From: Acidovorax sp. SRB_14
GTDB lineage: Bacteria; Pseudomonadota; Gammaproteobacteria; Burkholderiales; Burkholderiaceae_C
Length of the DNA stretch: 44,657 nucleotides
Assembly (NCBI RefSeq): GCF_012932145.1
Contig: NZ_MWOK01000026.1
Location: forward strand, 1-44,657
Direction of reading: 5' to 3'
The stretch's first letter is position 1; every line of letters begins with the position of its first letter. The notes under the pieces were generated by a model. It was given only the letters and a program-made list of their open reading frames with translations. It ran no database searches and was not told where the DNA came from. A program made the position numbers and the translations under genes. Below, in pieces: positions 35,706-44,630 of this stretch.

Positions 35706-37148
35706 TCAAGGCGTGCGTGCAAGCGCTGCGGCATCGCGTTCGCGGCCGGCCGCGCTCCAGCCGCCTCCCGTGGCCGCGATGAGCGCGACACTGGCGACAA
35801 GCTGGCGGCCGCGCAATTGTTCGAGTGCGCGCTGGTTGGTCAGCGACAGCGTCTGGGCATTGATCACCGCGAGGTAGCTGGCGCTTCCGGCGCGGTACTG
35901 GCTCAGGGCCAGCCGCTCGGCCAACCCGGCGGCCTGCACGGCACGCTCCTGCACGGCCGATTCCTGGCCGAGCACGCGCAGGGCGGCAAGGTTGTCTTCC
36001 ACCTCCTGAAAGCCGGCCAGCACGGTTTGCCGGTATTGGGCCACGGTGATGTCGTAGGCCGCCACCGCCTGGGCGTCGCGCGCCCTGCGCAGGCCGCCGT
36101 CAAAAAGCGTACCCGCCAGTGCAGCGCCGAGTGACCAGACGCGGGCCGGGGTGGAGAACAGCGTGGCCAGGCTGGTGGCGGTGCTGCCGACGCTGGCGCT
36201 GAGCGTCAGCGCGGGGTAGTAGGCAGCACGGGCCACGCCGATATTGGCGTTGGCCTTCGCCGCGCGGCGCTCCGCGCTGGCAATGTCGGGCCGGCGCTCC
36301 AGCAGTTCGGAGGGCAGTCCGGTCGGAATCAGCGGCAGCGTTGCCACCGGCGCATCAAGCGCTGAAAGCGCGAATGCAGCCGGCGCCTTGCCCAGCAGGA
36401 CGGCGATCGCGTGTTCCAGCTGGTTGCGCTGCACTTGCAGGTCGATGCGCTGCGCGTTGGCCGCTTCGAGCTGCGTCTGGGCCAGCGCCACGTCCGAGCG
36501 CAGCGTAACGCCGGCGTTGTACTGTGCCTGCGCCAGTGCCAGCGCCTTGCGGTAGGCGGCGACGGTGCGTTCATAGAGCGCGATCTGGCGGTCGGTGGTG
36601 CGCAGCTGAAAGTAGTCCTGCGCCAGCGTGGACTGCACGCTCAGGCGCGCGGCCGCCAGATCGTCGGCGCTGGCCTGGCTGCCGGCGTTGCCGGCCTCGA
36701 CCGCACGCCGCACGCCGCCCCACAGGTCGGGCTCCCAGCCGGCCTGCAGGCCCACGCTGACCGTATTGCCAAGATGGCTGCCGTTGCTGTTGGTCAGGGC
36801 ATGTTCTGCACCAGCCGTGGCGCCAACCGTCGGAAAAAAGCCCGCCCGGGCCGCATCGGCAATGGCACGCGCCTGGCGCACCTGCGCTTCGGCTTGGGCA
36901 ATGTTCTGGTTGGCCTGGGTTGCTTGCGCGATCAGGCGATCGAGTGTGCCGTCGGCATACAGCGACCACCAGGGGTGCTCGCTGTCGATGCTTTGAGGCT
37001 GTGCGGGCCGCCACGGCCCCTCCTTGTAGGTGGGGGGCGCTTCGATGGGCGGGCGCACATAGCTGGGGCCCGCGGCACAGCCGAAAAGCAGGGCGGCAGC
37101 AACCAGACCCGCAGTGCGGCGCGCTGAAGCGAACCATGGTGCATCCAT
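35706..37148 (-). CDS. NodT-family outer-membrane efflux lipoprotein
   Basis: 480-aa outer-membrane factor. Lipoprotein signal with lipobox LLFGC (residues 20-24, GLVAAALLFGCAAGPSY). The family's HPWWSLYADGTLDRLIAQA and NQNIAQAEAQVRQARA are near the N-terminus, with the second repeat at about 290-330 (ELLERRPDIASAERRAAKANANIGVARAAYYP). TLFDGG and LSQYRAGSASYLAVINAQ follow. It is first in the operon with the adaptor and pump, making a complete tripartite exporter. It faces the livK-like gene across a 311-bp gap. Confidence 0.9.
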   Translation of the reverse strand: MDAPWFASARRTAGLVAAALLFGCAAGPSYVRPPIEAPPTYKEGPWRPAQPQSIDSEHPWWSLYADGTLDRLIAQATQANQNIAQAEAQVRQARAIADAARAGFFPTVGATAGAEHALTNSNGSHLGNTVSVGLQAGWEPDLWGGVRRAVEAGNAGSQASADDLAAARLSVQSTLAQDYFQLRTTDRQIALYERTVAAYRKALALAQAQYNAGVTLRSDVALAQTQLEAANAQRIDLQVQRNQLEHAIAVLLGKAPAAFALSALDAPVATLPLIPTGLPSELLERRPDIASAERRAAKANANIGVARAAYYPALTLSASVGSTATSLATLFSTPARVWSLGAALAGTLFDGGLRRARDAQAVAAYDITVAQYRQTVLAGFQEVEDNLAALRVLGQESAVQERAVQAAGLAERLALSQYRAGSASYLAVINAQTLSLTNQRALEQLRGRQLVASVALIAATGGGWSAAGRERDAAALARTP

Positions 37149-37459
37149 GAAGTCTCCGGAAAAAAGCAGCGGGTGCTCCGAAGTGCCATGCTCCGGGTGG
37201 ATTCAGCATCCCGCCCAGGGGTGCGCGGCCTATGTCAAGTGTTCTGCGCCGCGTGACATTTGCAACAACCGCAGCAGAGCAGGGCCTGTCAGTGCATTTG
37301 GGTTAGGTGCGCTGGCGACAGGACATCGCACTGGCCTTTGAGCGGTAACAGTGCTATATATGCATTCATGCTGCATCTTTTTGGAGAAAGCAGGGCGCGG
37401 CGATAGCCCCTCTCTTTCGGATGTCGGCTCGACGCTGTCGCCTTGTCTAGGAGATCGTC
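37149..37459. other. Divergent intergenic region between efflux operon and liv operon
   Basis: 311 bp expected to contain both promoters. An AT-rich patch GCTATATATGCATTCATGC at 37353-37371 is the most promoter-like segment for the rightward operon, with TTGAGC at 37338-37343 upstream. The spacing is not canonical. AGGAG lies 6 bp before the livK-like ATG. No gene or clear operator was seen. Confidence 0.35.
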
Positions 37460-38674
37460 ATGCTGTCTCTCAAGCGCTCCCAGTGGATTGCCTCTGTATT
37501 GGCCGGCTGTTTCGCGGCATGGACTGGGTGCGCTGCGCTCGCGCAGGAGGTCGTGCTGGGGGCCTCGGTGCAACTGACCGGGCCGGTTGCCAACACCGGC
37601 CGCTATTACCGCGATGCGTATCAGCTGGCGGTCGACAAGATCAATGCTGCCGGTGGCGTGAAGATCGCCGGCCAGCCGCACAAGCTGGCGCTCAAGCTCT
37701 ACGACAACCAGTCCGATGTCAACCTGAGCGTGCGCCAGTACACCCAGCTCGTCTCGCAGGACAAGGTCAACCTGCTGCTCGGCCCGTTCGCCAGCAACTT
37801 CGCCCTGGCCGATTCGGCCGTATCCGAAAAGTACAAAGTGCCCATGGTGCAGGGCGGTGGCGCCTCCGACCAGATCTTTGCGCGCAATTTCAAGTACATC
37901 TTCGGCACGCTCGCACCGGCAAGCAATTATTTTGGCAGCACCGTCGACATGCTTCAATTGCTCAAGCCGCCGCCTAAAACGGTGGCGCTGCTGTATGCCG
38001 ACGATGCGTTCGACGTGTCGGTGGCCCAGGGCACGCGGCCGATGCTGAAGAAAGCCGGGCTGGAGATCGCCGTCGACGAGCGCTACAGCACCAACGCCAC
38101 CGACTTCAGTTCACTGCTGTCGCAGATCAAAAGCAAGAACGTCGAAGTGATGCTCGTGGCGGGTCACGAGACCGAGATTCTCAACTTCGTGCGCCAGGCC
38201 AAGAGCCTAGCCGTGGCGCCGAAGATGTATTCGTTCACCGTGGGCGTTCCCAGCGAAGACTTTCGCAAGGCCCTGGGCAAGGATGCCGACTACGCCTTCG
38301 GCATGACGGCCTGGCTGCCGTCAGCGGCGCTGAAGGACCGCTGGTTCGGCGATGCCCTGCAGTTCGCCAAGGAGTACCAGGCGCGCTTCGGCTACGAGCC
38401 CGACTACCACGCCGCTTCCGGCGTGGCCGACGTGGAGGCGCTGGTGCAGGCGATGGAAGACGCCGGCAGCACCGATCCGCAGAAGGTGCGCGATGCACTG
38501 ACCAAGCTCAAATTCGACAGCGTCTACGGCCCGGTTTCGTTTGGCAAGAACGGCCAGATCGATCTGCCCCAGGTGGTGATCCAGGTGCATGGCGATAAGC
38601 TGGTCGAGATTTACGGCGCCAAGGGCTTCGTCACCCCACCCAAATACCCGATGCCGGCCTGGAACGCGCGGTAG
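37460..38674 (+). CDS. livK: Branched-chain-amino-acid-type ABC transporter substrate-binding protein
   Basis: 404-aa periplasmic binding protein. Signal peptide of about 29 residues ([20 protein letters not shown]). The mature protein begins [36 protein letters not shown], typical of the Leu/Ile/Val-binding family. [29 protein letters not shown] and [19 protein letters not shown] follow. The true ligand could be amino acids, amides, urea or aromatic acids, as this family is diverse in betaproteobacteria. AGGAG six bases before ATG 37460 supports the start. It leads a five-gene operon; the next gene begins 24 bp later. Confidence 0.88.
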   Translation: MLSLKRSQWIASVLAGCFAAWTGCAALAQEVVLGASVQLTGPVANTGRYYRDAYQLAVDKINAAGGVKIAGQPHKLALKLYDNQSDVNLSVRQYTQLVSQDKVNLLLGPFASNFALADSAVSEKYKVPMVQGGGASDQIFARNFKYIFGTLAPASNYFGSTVDMLQLLKPPPKTVALLYADDAFDVSVAQGTRPMLKKAGLEIAVDERYSTNATDFSSLLSQIKSKNVEVMLVAGHETEILNFVRQAKSLAVAPKMYSFTVGVPSEDFRKALGKDADYAFGMTAWLPSAALKDRWFGDALQFAKEYQARFGYEPDYHAASGVADVEALVQAMEDAGSTDPQKVRDALTKLKFDSVYGPVSFGKNGQIDLPQVVIQVHGDKLVEIYGAKGFVTPPKYPMPAWNAR

Positions 38675-38698
38675 CAGGCAGGCCCTTAGGAACGCCGC

Positions 38699-39562
38699 GT
38701 GGACCTGCTCGCGCAAATCCTGCTCAACGGCGTGCTGCTGGGCGGGCTCTATGCCGTCATGGCGCTGGGCCTGGCCTTGGTGTGGGGCGTGCTCAACATC
38801 GTCAACTTGGCACATGGCGCCTTCATCATGCTCGGCGCGTACCTGTCTTGGTATCTTTACACCGACGCGCACATCGACCCTTTTCTGGGCCTGCCGATCA
38901 CGGCGGTGCTGATGTTCTGCCTGGGCTACATGCTGCAGCGCGTCGTGCTGAACCTGGTCGTGCGCGCACCGATGTTCAACACGCTGTTGATCACCTTCGG
39001 CATCGAGGTCGTCCTGACCTACCTCGCCCAGATGGCGTTCTCGGCCGACTTTCGCATCATCAACCCGCCGTATGCGGGCAACAGCGTGCAATGGGGACCG
39101 GTTGTGTTGCCGCTGGCACGCCTGGGCGCGTTTGGCGTGGCCATCGTGCTCACGGTCGGCATGTGGTTGTTTTTGCTGCATTCTTGGCTCGGGCGGGCGA
39201 TACGCGCGACCGCGCAGAACCTGGTCGCGGCGCGCCTGTATGGCGTCGAGCCCAGGCACCTTTACGCCAGCACTTTCGGCCTAGGGCTTGCGCTGGCGGG
39301 CGCCGCGGGCGGGCTGTATGGCACGGTGTCGCAGATCAACCCCTACATCGGCGCGTCGCTGACCGCAAAGTCGTTCGCCATCGCCATCATCGGCGGGCTC
39401 GACAACCCGCTCGGCGTCATCGTCGGCGGGCTGTTCCTCGGCATCGTCGAGGCATTGACCTCGCTCTACATCGGGCCCACCTACCGCGACGTCGCCAGCT
39501 TCGGCATCCTGGTGCTGGTGCTCATCGTGCGCCCGGGCGGCCTGCTGGGGAGGACGGCGTGA
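38699..39562 (+). CDS. livH: LivH-type ABC transporter permease
   Basis: 287-aa inner-membrane permease with about eight hydrophobic segments. Typical features are LNGVLLGGLYAVMALGLALVWGVLNIVNLAHGAF at the N-terminus, GAAGGLYGTVSQINPYIGASLTAKSFAIAIIGGLDNPLG and GGLFLGIVEAL. The start is GTG 38699 with AGGA nine bases upstream; no ATG is available at this position. The stop overlaps the livM GTG start (GTGA). Confidence 0.9.
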   Translation: MDLLAQILLNGVLLGGLYAVMALGLALVWGVLNIVNLAHGAFIMLGAYLSWYLYTDAHIDPFLGLPITAVLMFCLGYMLQRVVLNLVVRAPMFNTLLITFGIEVVLTYLAQMAFSADFRIINPPYAGNSVQWGPVVLPLARLGAFGVAIVLTVGMWLFLLHSWLGRAIRATAQNLVAARLYGVEPRHLYASTFGLGLALAGAAGGLYGTVSQINPYIGASLTAKSFAIAIIGGLDNPLGVIVGGLFLGIVEALTSLYIGPTYRDVASFGILVLVLIVRPGGLLGRTA

Positions 39563-40506
39563 AGGCCGTGCGCGTCGGCCTCGTTCTGCTGGCGCTGCTG
39601 TTGCTCGCCGGGGTACCGTGGTATGGCTCCGACGTGCTGGTGCAATTTGGCATCAACACCCTGTTGCTCGCCGTACTGGCGCAGGGCTGGAACATCATCG
39701 GCGGCTACACCGGTTATGCCTCCTTCGGCAACTCCGTCTTCTATGGCCTCGGCAGCTACGGAGTGGCCATCGCCATGGTGCAGTGGGGCCTGCCGTTCGG
39801 CGTGGGCCTGGCCTTCGGCGTTGCGCTGGCCGTGGTGTTCGCCTTCGTGCTCGGCTTGCCGGTGCTGCGGCTCAGGGGCCACTATTTCGCCATCGCCACG
39901 CTGGCACTGTCGCAGGTCATGACGGCCATCGTCTCGAACGTCGAGCTGGCGGGCCGCAACATCGGCCTGGTGCTGCCGCCGCTCAACAACGACCGGCTGT
40001 TCTACGAGCTCTCACTGGCGCTGCTAGTGGTGGCCACGCTGGCCATCTTCTGGCTGACGCGCAGCCGCTTCGGTTTCGGCCTGATCGCGATCCGCGAGAA
40101 CGAGGAGGCCGCCGCCGTCATGGGTGTGAACACCACGCTGTACAAGGTGCTTGCGTTTGCTCTCTCGGGTGTGTTCAGCGCGCTGGCCGGCGGCGTCCAT
40201 GCTTACTGGATCACCTTCCTCGACCCCGAAAGCGCGTTCGACATCGGCCTCAACGTCAAGATGATCATCATGGCCGTGTTCGGCGGCCCGGGCACGGTGC
40301 TCGGCCCCATCGTCGGCGCCTTCACGTTGTCGGCGATTTCCGAATACCTGTCGAGCGCAGTCACCAGCATCGCCGGGTTGTTCTTCGGCATCGTCATCGT
40401 GGTGGCCGTGGTGCTGATGCCGCGCGGCCTGGCCGACCTGCTGCGCCACTTGTGCAAAACAGGCTGGCGCTACTTCATCGACAACATCAAGGCACACCGG
40501 CTATGA
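39559..40506 (+). CDS. livM: LivM-type ABC transporter permease
   Basis: 315-aa permease. Typical segments are LAQGWNIIGGYTGYASFGNSVFYGLGSYG, LRGHYFAIATLALSQVM, RENEEAAAVMGVNTTLYKVLAFALSG, and FGGPGTVLGPIVGAFTLSAISEYLS. The frame is open far upstream, but GTG 39559, overlapping the livH stop by 4 bp, is the natural coupled start. The C-terminus continues with HLCKTGWRYFIDNIKAHRL. It overlaps livG by 4 bp. Confidence 0.9.
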   Translation: MKAVRVGLVLLALLLLAGVPWYGSDVLVQFGINTLLLAVLAQGWNIIGGYTGYASFGNSVFYGLGSYGVAIAMVQWGLPFGVGLAFGVALAVVFAFVLGLPVLRLRGHYFAIATLALSQVMTAIVSNVELAGRNIGLVLPPLNNDRLFYELSLALLVVATLAIFWLTRSRFGFGLIAIRENEEAAAVMGVNTTLYKVLAFALSGVFSALAGGVHAYWITFLDPESAFDIGLNVKMIIMAVFGGPGTVLGPIVGAFTLSAISEYLSSAVTSIAGLFFGIVIVVAVVLMPRGLADLLRHLCKTGWRYFIDNIKAHRL

Positions 40507-41237
40507 GCGCGCTGCTCGACGTCCGCCATGCCTCCCGGCGCTTTGCCGGGCTGGTGGCCGTCAACGATGTCAGCTTCACGCTCGCGCCCGGCGAAATCCT
40601 CGGCCTGATCGGCCCCAACGGCGCGGGCAAGACCACATTGATCAGCCTGATCAGCGGCACACTGGCTGCCAGCGAGGGCGAGGTGCTGTTCCAGGGCGAG
40701 CGCATCAATCACCTGCTGGCCTACCAGCGCGCGCGCCTGGGCATTGGCCGCACGTTCCAGCTCATGCGGCCGTTTCCGGGCCTGTCGGTGCTCGACAACG
40801 TGGCCATCGGCGCGCTGTTCGGCCATGCCGCCCAGCGAGCCAGCCTGGCACAGGCGCGCGAACAGGCGCAAGCCTGCCTGGAATTCGTGGGCATGGGCGC
40901 GCACGCCGCGCAGCGCGCCGACGAGCTCGGCGGCCCGGGCCGCAAGCGCCTCGAATTGGCCAAGGCGCTGGCGATGCAGCCCAAGCTGCTGCTGTGCGAC
41001 GAGGTCATGGCCGGCCTGAACATAGTCGAGATCGACGAGGTGATAGCCATCATCCGCAAGCTGCGCGACCAGGGCATCGGCATCCTGGTCATTGAGCACG
41101 TCATCAAGGCCATCAAGAGCCTGTCGGACCGGCTGTTGGTGATGCACCATGGAGAAAAAATTGCCGACGGCGTGCCCGATGCCGTGCTGTCCGACCCCGC
41201 CGTGGTCGAGGCCTATCTCGGAAAGCGGCGCGCATGA
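40503..41237 (+). CDS. livG: LivG-type ABC transporter ATP-binding protein
   Basis: 244-aa ATPase. Walker A GPNGAGKTT, the LivG-specific GIGRTFQLMRPFPGLSVLDNVAIGAL, Walker B LLLCDEVMAGL and the switch His in VIEHVIKAI. The signature segment reads LGGPGRKRLELAKAL rather than LSGGQ; substitution here is common in LivG-type subunits. Coupled to livM and livF through ATGA overlaps. Confidence 0.92.
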   Translation: MSALLDVRHASRRFAGLVAVNDVSFTLAPGEILGLIGPNGAGKTTLISLISGTLAASEGEVLFQGERINHLLAYQRARLGIGRTFQLMRPFPGLSVLDNVAIGALFGHAAQRASLAQAREQAQACLEFVGMGAHAAQRADELGGPGRKRLELAKALAMQPKLLLCDEVMAGLNIVEIDEVIAIIRKLRDQGIGILVIEHVIKAIKSLSDRLLVMHHGEKIADGVPDAVLSDPAVVEAYLGKRRA

Positions 41238-41962
41238 GCACGGCACAGGCGCCGGCACCGCTGTTGGCCGTGCGTGGGCTCAGCGCGGGCTACGGCGGCA
41301 TGCTGGCACTGCACGATGTGACGCTCGATGTCTACCCGGCTGAGCTGGTGGCGCTGGTCGGCAGCAATGGCGCCGGCAAGACCACCTTGCTGCAGGCTCT
41401 GTCGCGCGTGCTGCCGTGCACCGGCAGCATCGCCATGAACGGGCAGGAAATATCGGGCATGACGCCCGACCAGGCGTTCGGCCTGGGGCTGGTGCAGGTG
41501 CCCGAGGGGCGCCAGTTGTTCGACCGCATGAGCGTGCAAGACAACCTGCTGATGGGCGCCTACCGGCGCCCGGACAAGGTGATGGTGGCGCGCGACCTGG
41601 AGCGCATGTACGCACTCTTTCCGCGCCTGTCCGATCGGCGCCGCCAACTGGCGGGCAGCATGTCGGGTGGTGAGCAGCAGATGTGTGCCATGGCCCGGGC
41701 GCTGATGGCCGCGCCTACGCTGCTGCTGGTCGATGAGATGAGCCTGGGACTGGCCCCGGTCGTGGTCGAGCAACTGATGGACGTGCTCGCCAGCATCCGC
41801 CGCAACGGCGTCACCATCCTTCTGGTCGAGCAGGACGTGCAACTGGCCTTGTCGGGTGCGGACCGGGGCTATGTGCTCGAGACCGGGCGCATCGTGCACA
41901 GCGGCGCCGCACAGGACTTGATCGACGATCCGGCGGTGCAGCGGGCGTATCTGGGGCTGTAG
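41234..41962 (+). CDS. livF: LivF-type ABC transporter ATP-binding protein
   Basis: 242-aa ATPase. Walker A GSNGAGKTT, LivF-typical VQVPEGRQLFDRMSVQDNLLMGAYRR, signature MSGGEQQMCAMARALM, Walker B LLLVDEMSLGLAP, and switch His replaced by Gln in VEQDVQLAL, as is usual for LivF. It ends normally (AVQRAYLGL). The base after its stop begins a probable IS terminal sequence. Confidence 0.92.
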   Translation: MSTAQAPAPLLAVRGLSAGYGGMLALHDVTLDVYPAELVALVGSNGAGKTTLLQALSRVLPCTGSIAMNGQEISGMTPDQAFGLGLVQVPEGRQLFDRMSVQDNLLMGAYRRPDKVMVARDLERMYALFPRLSDRRRQLAGSMSGGEQQMCAMARALMAAPTLLLVDEMSLGLAPVVVEQLMDVLASIRRNGVTILLVEQDVQLALSGADRGYVLETGRIVHSGAAQDLIDDPAVQRAYLGL

Positions 41963-42027
41963 TGAATCGCCCCTGATTTTCTAGACACTTCCGAGCCTCA
42001 AACTTGAGGCCCTGTAGGAGGTGCCAT
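41963..42027 (+). mobile_element. Probable terminal remnant of an IS3-family-like element
   Basis: TGAATCGCCCCTGATTTTCT begins immediately after the livF stop. It is followed by AGACACTTCCGA, a perfect GCCTCAA-AC-TTGAGGC hairpin (41995-42010), then AGGAGGTGCCATG, a strong ribosome site before a would-be orfA start. This layout resembles the left end and leader of IS3-type elements as I remember them. No transposase follows, so only the end is left. The hairpin may now also serve as a stop signal for the liv operon. Confidence 0.4.
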
Positions 42028-42328
42028 GCCCCATCACGAGGACAATGACGATAACGCTCCGAATCAGGCAGGCGACGGTACCGCCAATGTTGTAAGCCAG
42101 ATTGGCCTTCGGTATCGCACCAGACAACGCCTTGCCGCTCACCCAGACGGAATACAGCCACAGCGGCAACATTAACAGCATAGGCATGCCGACCGCTGTC
42201 AAGCCCGCAGGCAGCATGCTCACCACCAGCCACGATGCGACGAGCAGGTTGAACATGTCGCCCTGCCCATCCCAACGTCCGCCGCGGCGCTGCAACAGGG
42301 AATGCACGCGCATGATGCGGCCGACCAC
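41981..42328 (-). pseudogene. Truncated membrane-protein gene (Yip1-like), 3' end replaced by IS sequence
   Basis: 115-codon minus-strand frame. Three hydrophobic segments: NLLVASWLVVSMLPAGLTAVG, PMLLMLPLWLYSVWVSG, and IGGTVACLIRSVIVIVLVMG. Basic start VGRIMRVHSLLQRRGGRWD. The resemblance is to Yip1-domain membrane proteins, with low certainty. The last residues (about GTSYRASSLRLGSV) are encoded by the probable IS end, so the natural C-terminus is lost. A second open stretch upstream in another frame (42507 to about 42350, with EEPDPNLQALAHDPGVEVLV) may belong to a neighbouring or frameshifted part. Confidence 0.45.
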
Positions 42329-42539
42329 CTGGATACCAAAGTTTGCGTCGCGGTACCGCGCAAGGCCGCAAGGGTGAAGGCGCGTGGGGAATCAAAGCCC
42401 ATGGCAATCGCCATCTTAAACACCAGCACTTCAACGCCCGGGTCGTGCGCCAGTGCCTGCAAGTTGGGGTCCGGCTCTTCGCTGACATGCACCTTGACGG
42501 CAGACACGGGGAACTTGAGCGGGCCGGTCAGCGTCGAGG

Positions 42540-42793
42540 GTGGGCCAAGTGGGGCGCACTAAAACCATTTACCTCTGCCAAAGCCAGTGTGGCAGCCTGT
42601 TCTGGTCGAGTGCGCACTGCCACCAACACAATGCCTTTATCGAGCGCACCGAGAGCGTGCCATCGAACATGGGCTGGGACGATCAAGTGCGCCACGCCCA
42701 ACACCAGCGCGATCAGGCCCAGGCGCTCACTGCCCCTGCGCCAAGAGCTGCGGCTCCGCAGCGCCAGCCACTGCCGAATCGCACGGCCGAATG
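42540..42793 (-). pseudogene. Open minus-strand coding remnant without a start codon
   Basis: One minus-strand frame from just after a stop near 42793 reads AFGRAIRQWLALRSRSSWRR, then ERLGLIALVLGVAHLIVPAH, then LDKGIVLVAVRTRPEQAATL, to a stop near 42525. No ATG is present. The composition (a hydrophobic segment between basic stretches) looks protein-like. No family is recognised; it may be chance in GC-rich DNA. Confidence 0.25.
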
Positions 42794-42910
42794 CTCAGCG
42801 CTCGATGAGCGCGTGAAGATGCTCGACAGCATGGGTCGTGCCGAGAGCCGGCACTACGACCTCGACTGGGTCAGAAGGGAGAGAAAAGACGCGCGGGATC
42901 AGCAGTTCAG

Positions 42911-43083
42911 GTGGCGATGCTGATGGTGGCGCTGGACACGCTCAACGGGCGCTACGGCAAAGGCACCGTGCATTCAGCGAGCACGGGTGGCACCCACAAG
43001 GTGAAGGAGTGGGGATGAAGCAGGAGAGGCGCACACCGCAGTACACGACGCGGTGGGAGGATGTACCGATAGCAAGAGCGTGA
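42911..43083 (+). pseudogene. umuC: umuC 3' fragment (DNA polymerase V catalytic subunit), frameshifted
   Basis: VAMLMVALDTLNGRYGKGTV in one frame, then after a one-base loss near 43015 the frame MKQERRTPQYTTRWEDVPIA ends in RA and TGA at 43083. These match the extreme C-terminus of UmuC, where DTLNRRYGKGT and WxMKQERRTPxYTTxWxDxPxA are conserved. The catalytic part of the Y-family polymerase is missing. It is the 3' end of a lost umuDC operon or imported fragment. Confidence 0.75.
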
Positions 43084-43433
43084 TTGAACCGATGTGCTGG
43101 GCCTGATGGCGGCAGCGGTTTTGAGTTTTTTGCTTCCTACGGGCGCACCTGCAGCTTTCGGGCTGCTCAGTAGGCCCAGGCGTACTTCTGCTCAGAGTGG
43201 CGGAGCAGTGGTTCGCGCCGGAATCAAGCAGCCGGTCGCGCTTTCCGGATCAAATTCTGCAAGCAAGGAGCGGTACTCCTGAAAGCCGTGGTTTGGGTCG
43301 GCACAATGTCGCGCTGACGAACGGCAATAAAGTGGCCTTTACTTTATAGTGCGCGCGCCGCGAACACCGGGCAACAACCGCTGCCGATCAGCCGGTCACG
43401 CGCTCGGAGTCAATGACCGCAACAGGCGGCGGA
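43084..43433. other. Non-coding spacer between umuC fragment and IS30 element
   Basis: 350 bp with no supportable gene. It contains a perfect 7-bp inverted repeat, ATAAAGT (43327-43333) and ACTTTAT (43341-43347), within a short AT-rich patch. Nothing else was recognised. Confidence 0.5.
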
Positions 43434-43453
43434 TTCAACCGGTCGACGCAACA
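43434..43453 (+). repeat. IS30 element terminal inverted repeat, transposase 3' side
   Basis: 20-bp perfect inverse of 44631-44650. The transposase stop codon and its last six codons (VASTG region) lie inside this repeat. Confidence 0.88.
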
Positions 43454-44595
43454 AGTTCGCTGAACATCTCAGCGGGCGTCTGGAAGCCAAGCGTCTTGCG
43501 CGGCCTCTCGTTCAATTGTCTCGCGATCGCGTTGAGCTGAAGCTGCGAGTCCCCCGAGATGTCAATGCCCTTCGGCATGTACTGCCTGAGCAGCCCATTC
43601 GTGTTCTCGTTGCTTCCACGCTGCCAAGGGCTTTGCGGATCACAGAAGTAGACCTGGATATCAGTGGCCATCGTGAATCGCTTGTGGCCATGCATTTCCG
43701 TACCTCGATCCCAAGTCAGTGATTTGTAGAGCTCCTGTGGCAACTTGCGAGCATTCTTGATGAGCGCGTCGACGACCGTCTGCGAGTCCTTGCCCTCCAG
43801 CTTCACCAACATCACATATCGCGATTGGCGCTCGACCAGCGTCGCGATCTGGCTGTTGGCGCTGCCGAAGACCAAGTCTCCTTCCCAGTGCCCAGGCACT
43901 GCACGATCCTCGATAGAGGCTGGGCGCTCGCTAATCGAGACGGCATCAACGATCTGCCCATGGATTGCCGTCTTCTGCGTGTAGTGGCGAGAGCGCCGCA
44001 TGCCACGCGTACGTCTCAGGTGCGCCAGCAGCTCTTTCTTTAAGGCGCCGCGCGCTTGAATGAACAGGCTGCGGTAAATGGTCTCGTGTGACACGTGCTG
44101 GCTCTCGTCGCATGGATAAGTATGCTTGAGCCAGCCGGCGATCTGCTCGGGTGACCACAGCAGTCGCAGCTTGCCGGCCACGATGCGCGCAAGGGCCCGA
44201 TCCTGAGTCAGTTTGGAATGCTTCGGGCGATGTGCGCGATCCCATGCAGCGCTGTCGGCATAGCTGGCCCGATAACCGATGCGCCCGCCGTTGCGTTCGA
44301 TCTCACGACTGACCGTGGATGGCGCTCGGCCAATCTGGGCGGCGATAGAGCGGATCGACTGGCCAAGCGCCAATCCGAGTGAAATCTCTTCCCGCTCAGC
44401 CAGCGTAAGTGCGAGCCGTGAACGGCGGCGATCTGGTGGGCGAATCCCACCGGTCTGCGCAATGACCCTGTGGATCGACGAGTGAGATCGGTCGAAGATC
44501 TTACCGATCTCATGCAACGTCCAGCCCTCCTTCCAGCGCGCCCACATCAGCGCCTTCTGGCTGTCCGAGTAGTAGATCCGCGGTCGCTGTTTCAT
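43435..44595 (-). CDS. IS30-family transposase
   Basis: 386-aa DDE transposase. The N-terminal helix-turn-helix regions are visible in WKEGWTLHEIGKIFDRSHSSIHRVI and GQSIRSIAAQIGRAPSTVSREIERNGG. The catalytic core has Asp in GHWEGDLVFG, Asp in LTWDRGTEM and Glu in RGSNENTNGLLRQYMPKGID, the complete IS30 triad. ATG 44595 has GGAG eight bases upstream; the frame also offers GTG 44604, which is too close to that ribosome site. The gene is full length, so the element may be active. Confidence 0.92.
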   Translation of the reverse strand: MKQRPRIYYSDSQKALMWARWKEGWTLHEIGKIFDRSHSSIHRVIAQTGGIRPPDRRRSRLALTLAEREEISLGLALGQSIRSIAAQIGRAPSTVSREIERNGGRIGYRASYADSAAWDRAHRPKHSKLTQDRALARIVAGKLRLLWSPEQIAGWLKHTYPCDESQHVSHETIYRSLFIQARGALKKELLAHLRRTRGMRRSRHYTQKTAIHGQIVDAVSISERPASIEDRAVPGHWEGDLVFGSANSQIATLVERQSRYVMLVKLEGKDSQTVVDALIKNARKLPQELYKSLTWDRGTEMHGHKRFTMATDIQVYFCDPQSPWQRGSNENTNGLLRQYMPKGIDISGDSQLQLNAIARQLNERPRKTLGFQTPAEMFSELVASTG

Positions 44596-44630
44596 GTCCA
44601 ACACTCCTTCGGCCTGAGCGGCTCTTAGTG

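Noticed and set aside
37338-37366. TTGAGC and TATATA as a sigma-70 promoter for livK
   Set aside because: The spacing (about 13 bp) is too short; recorded only as an AT-rich patch.
40900-40960. Degenerate ABC signature in LivG (LGGPGRKRLELA)
   Set aside because: LivG-type subunits often deviate from LSGGQ here; Walker motifs are intact, so it is not evidence of inactivity.
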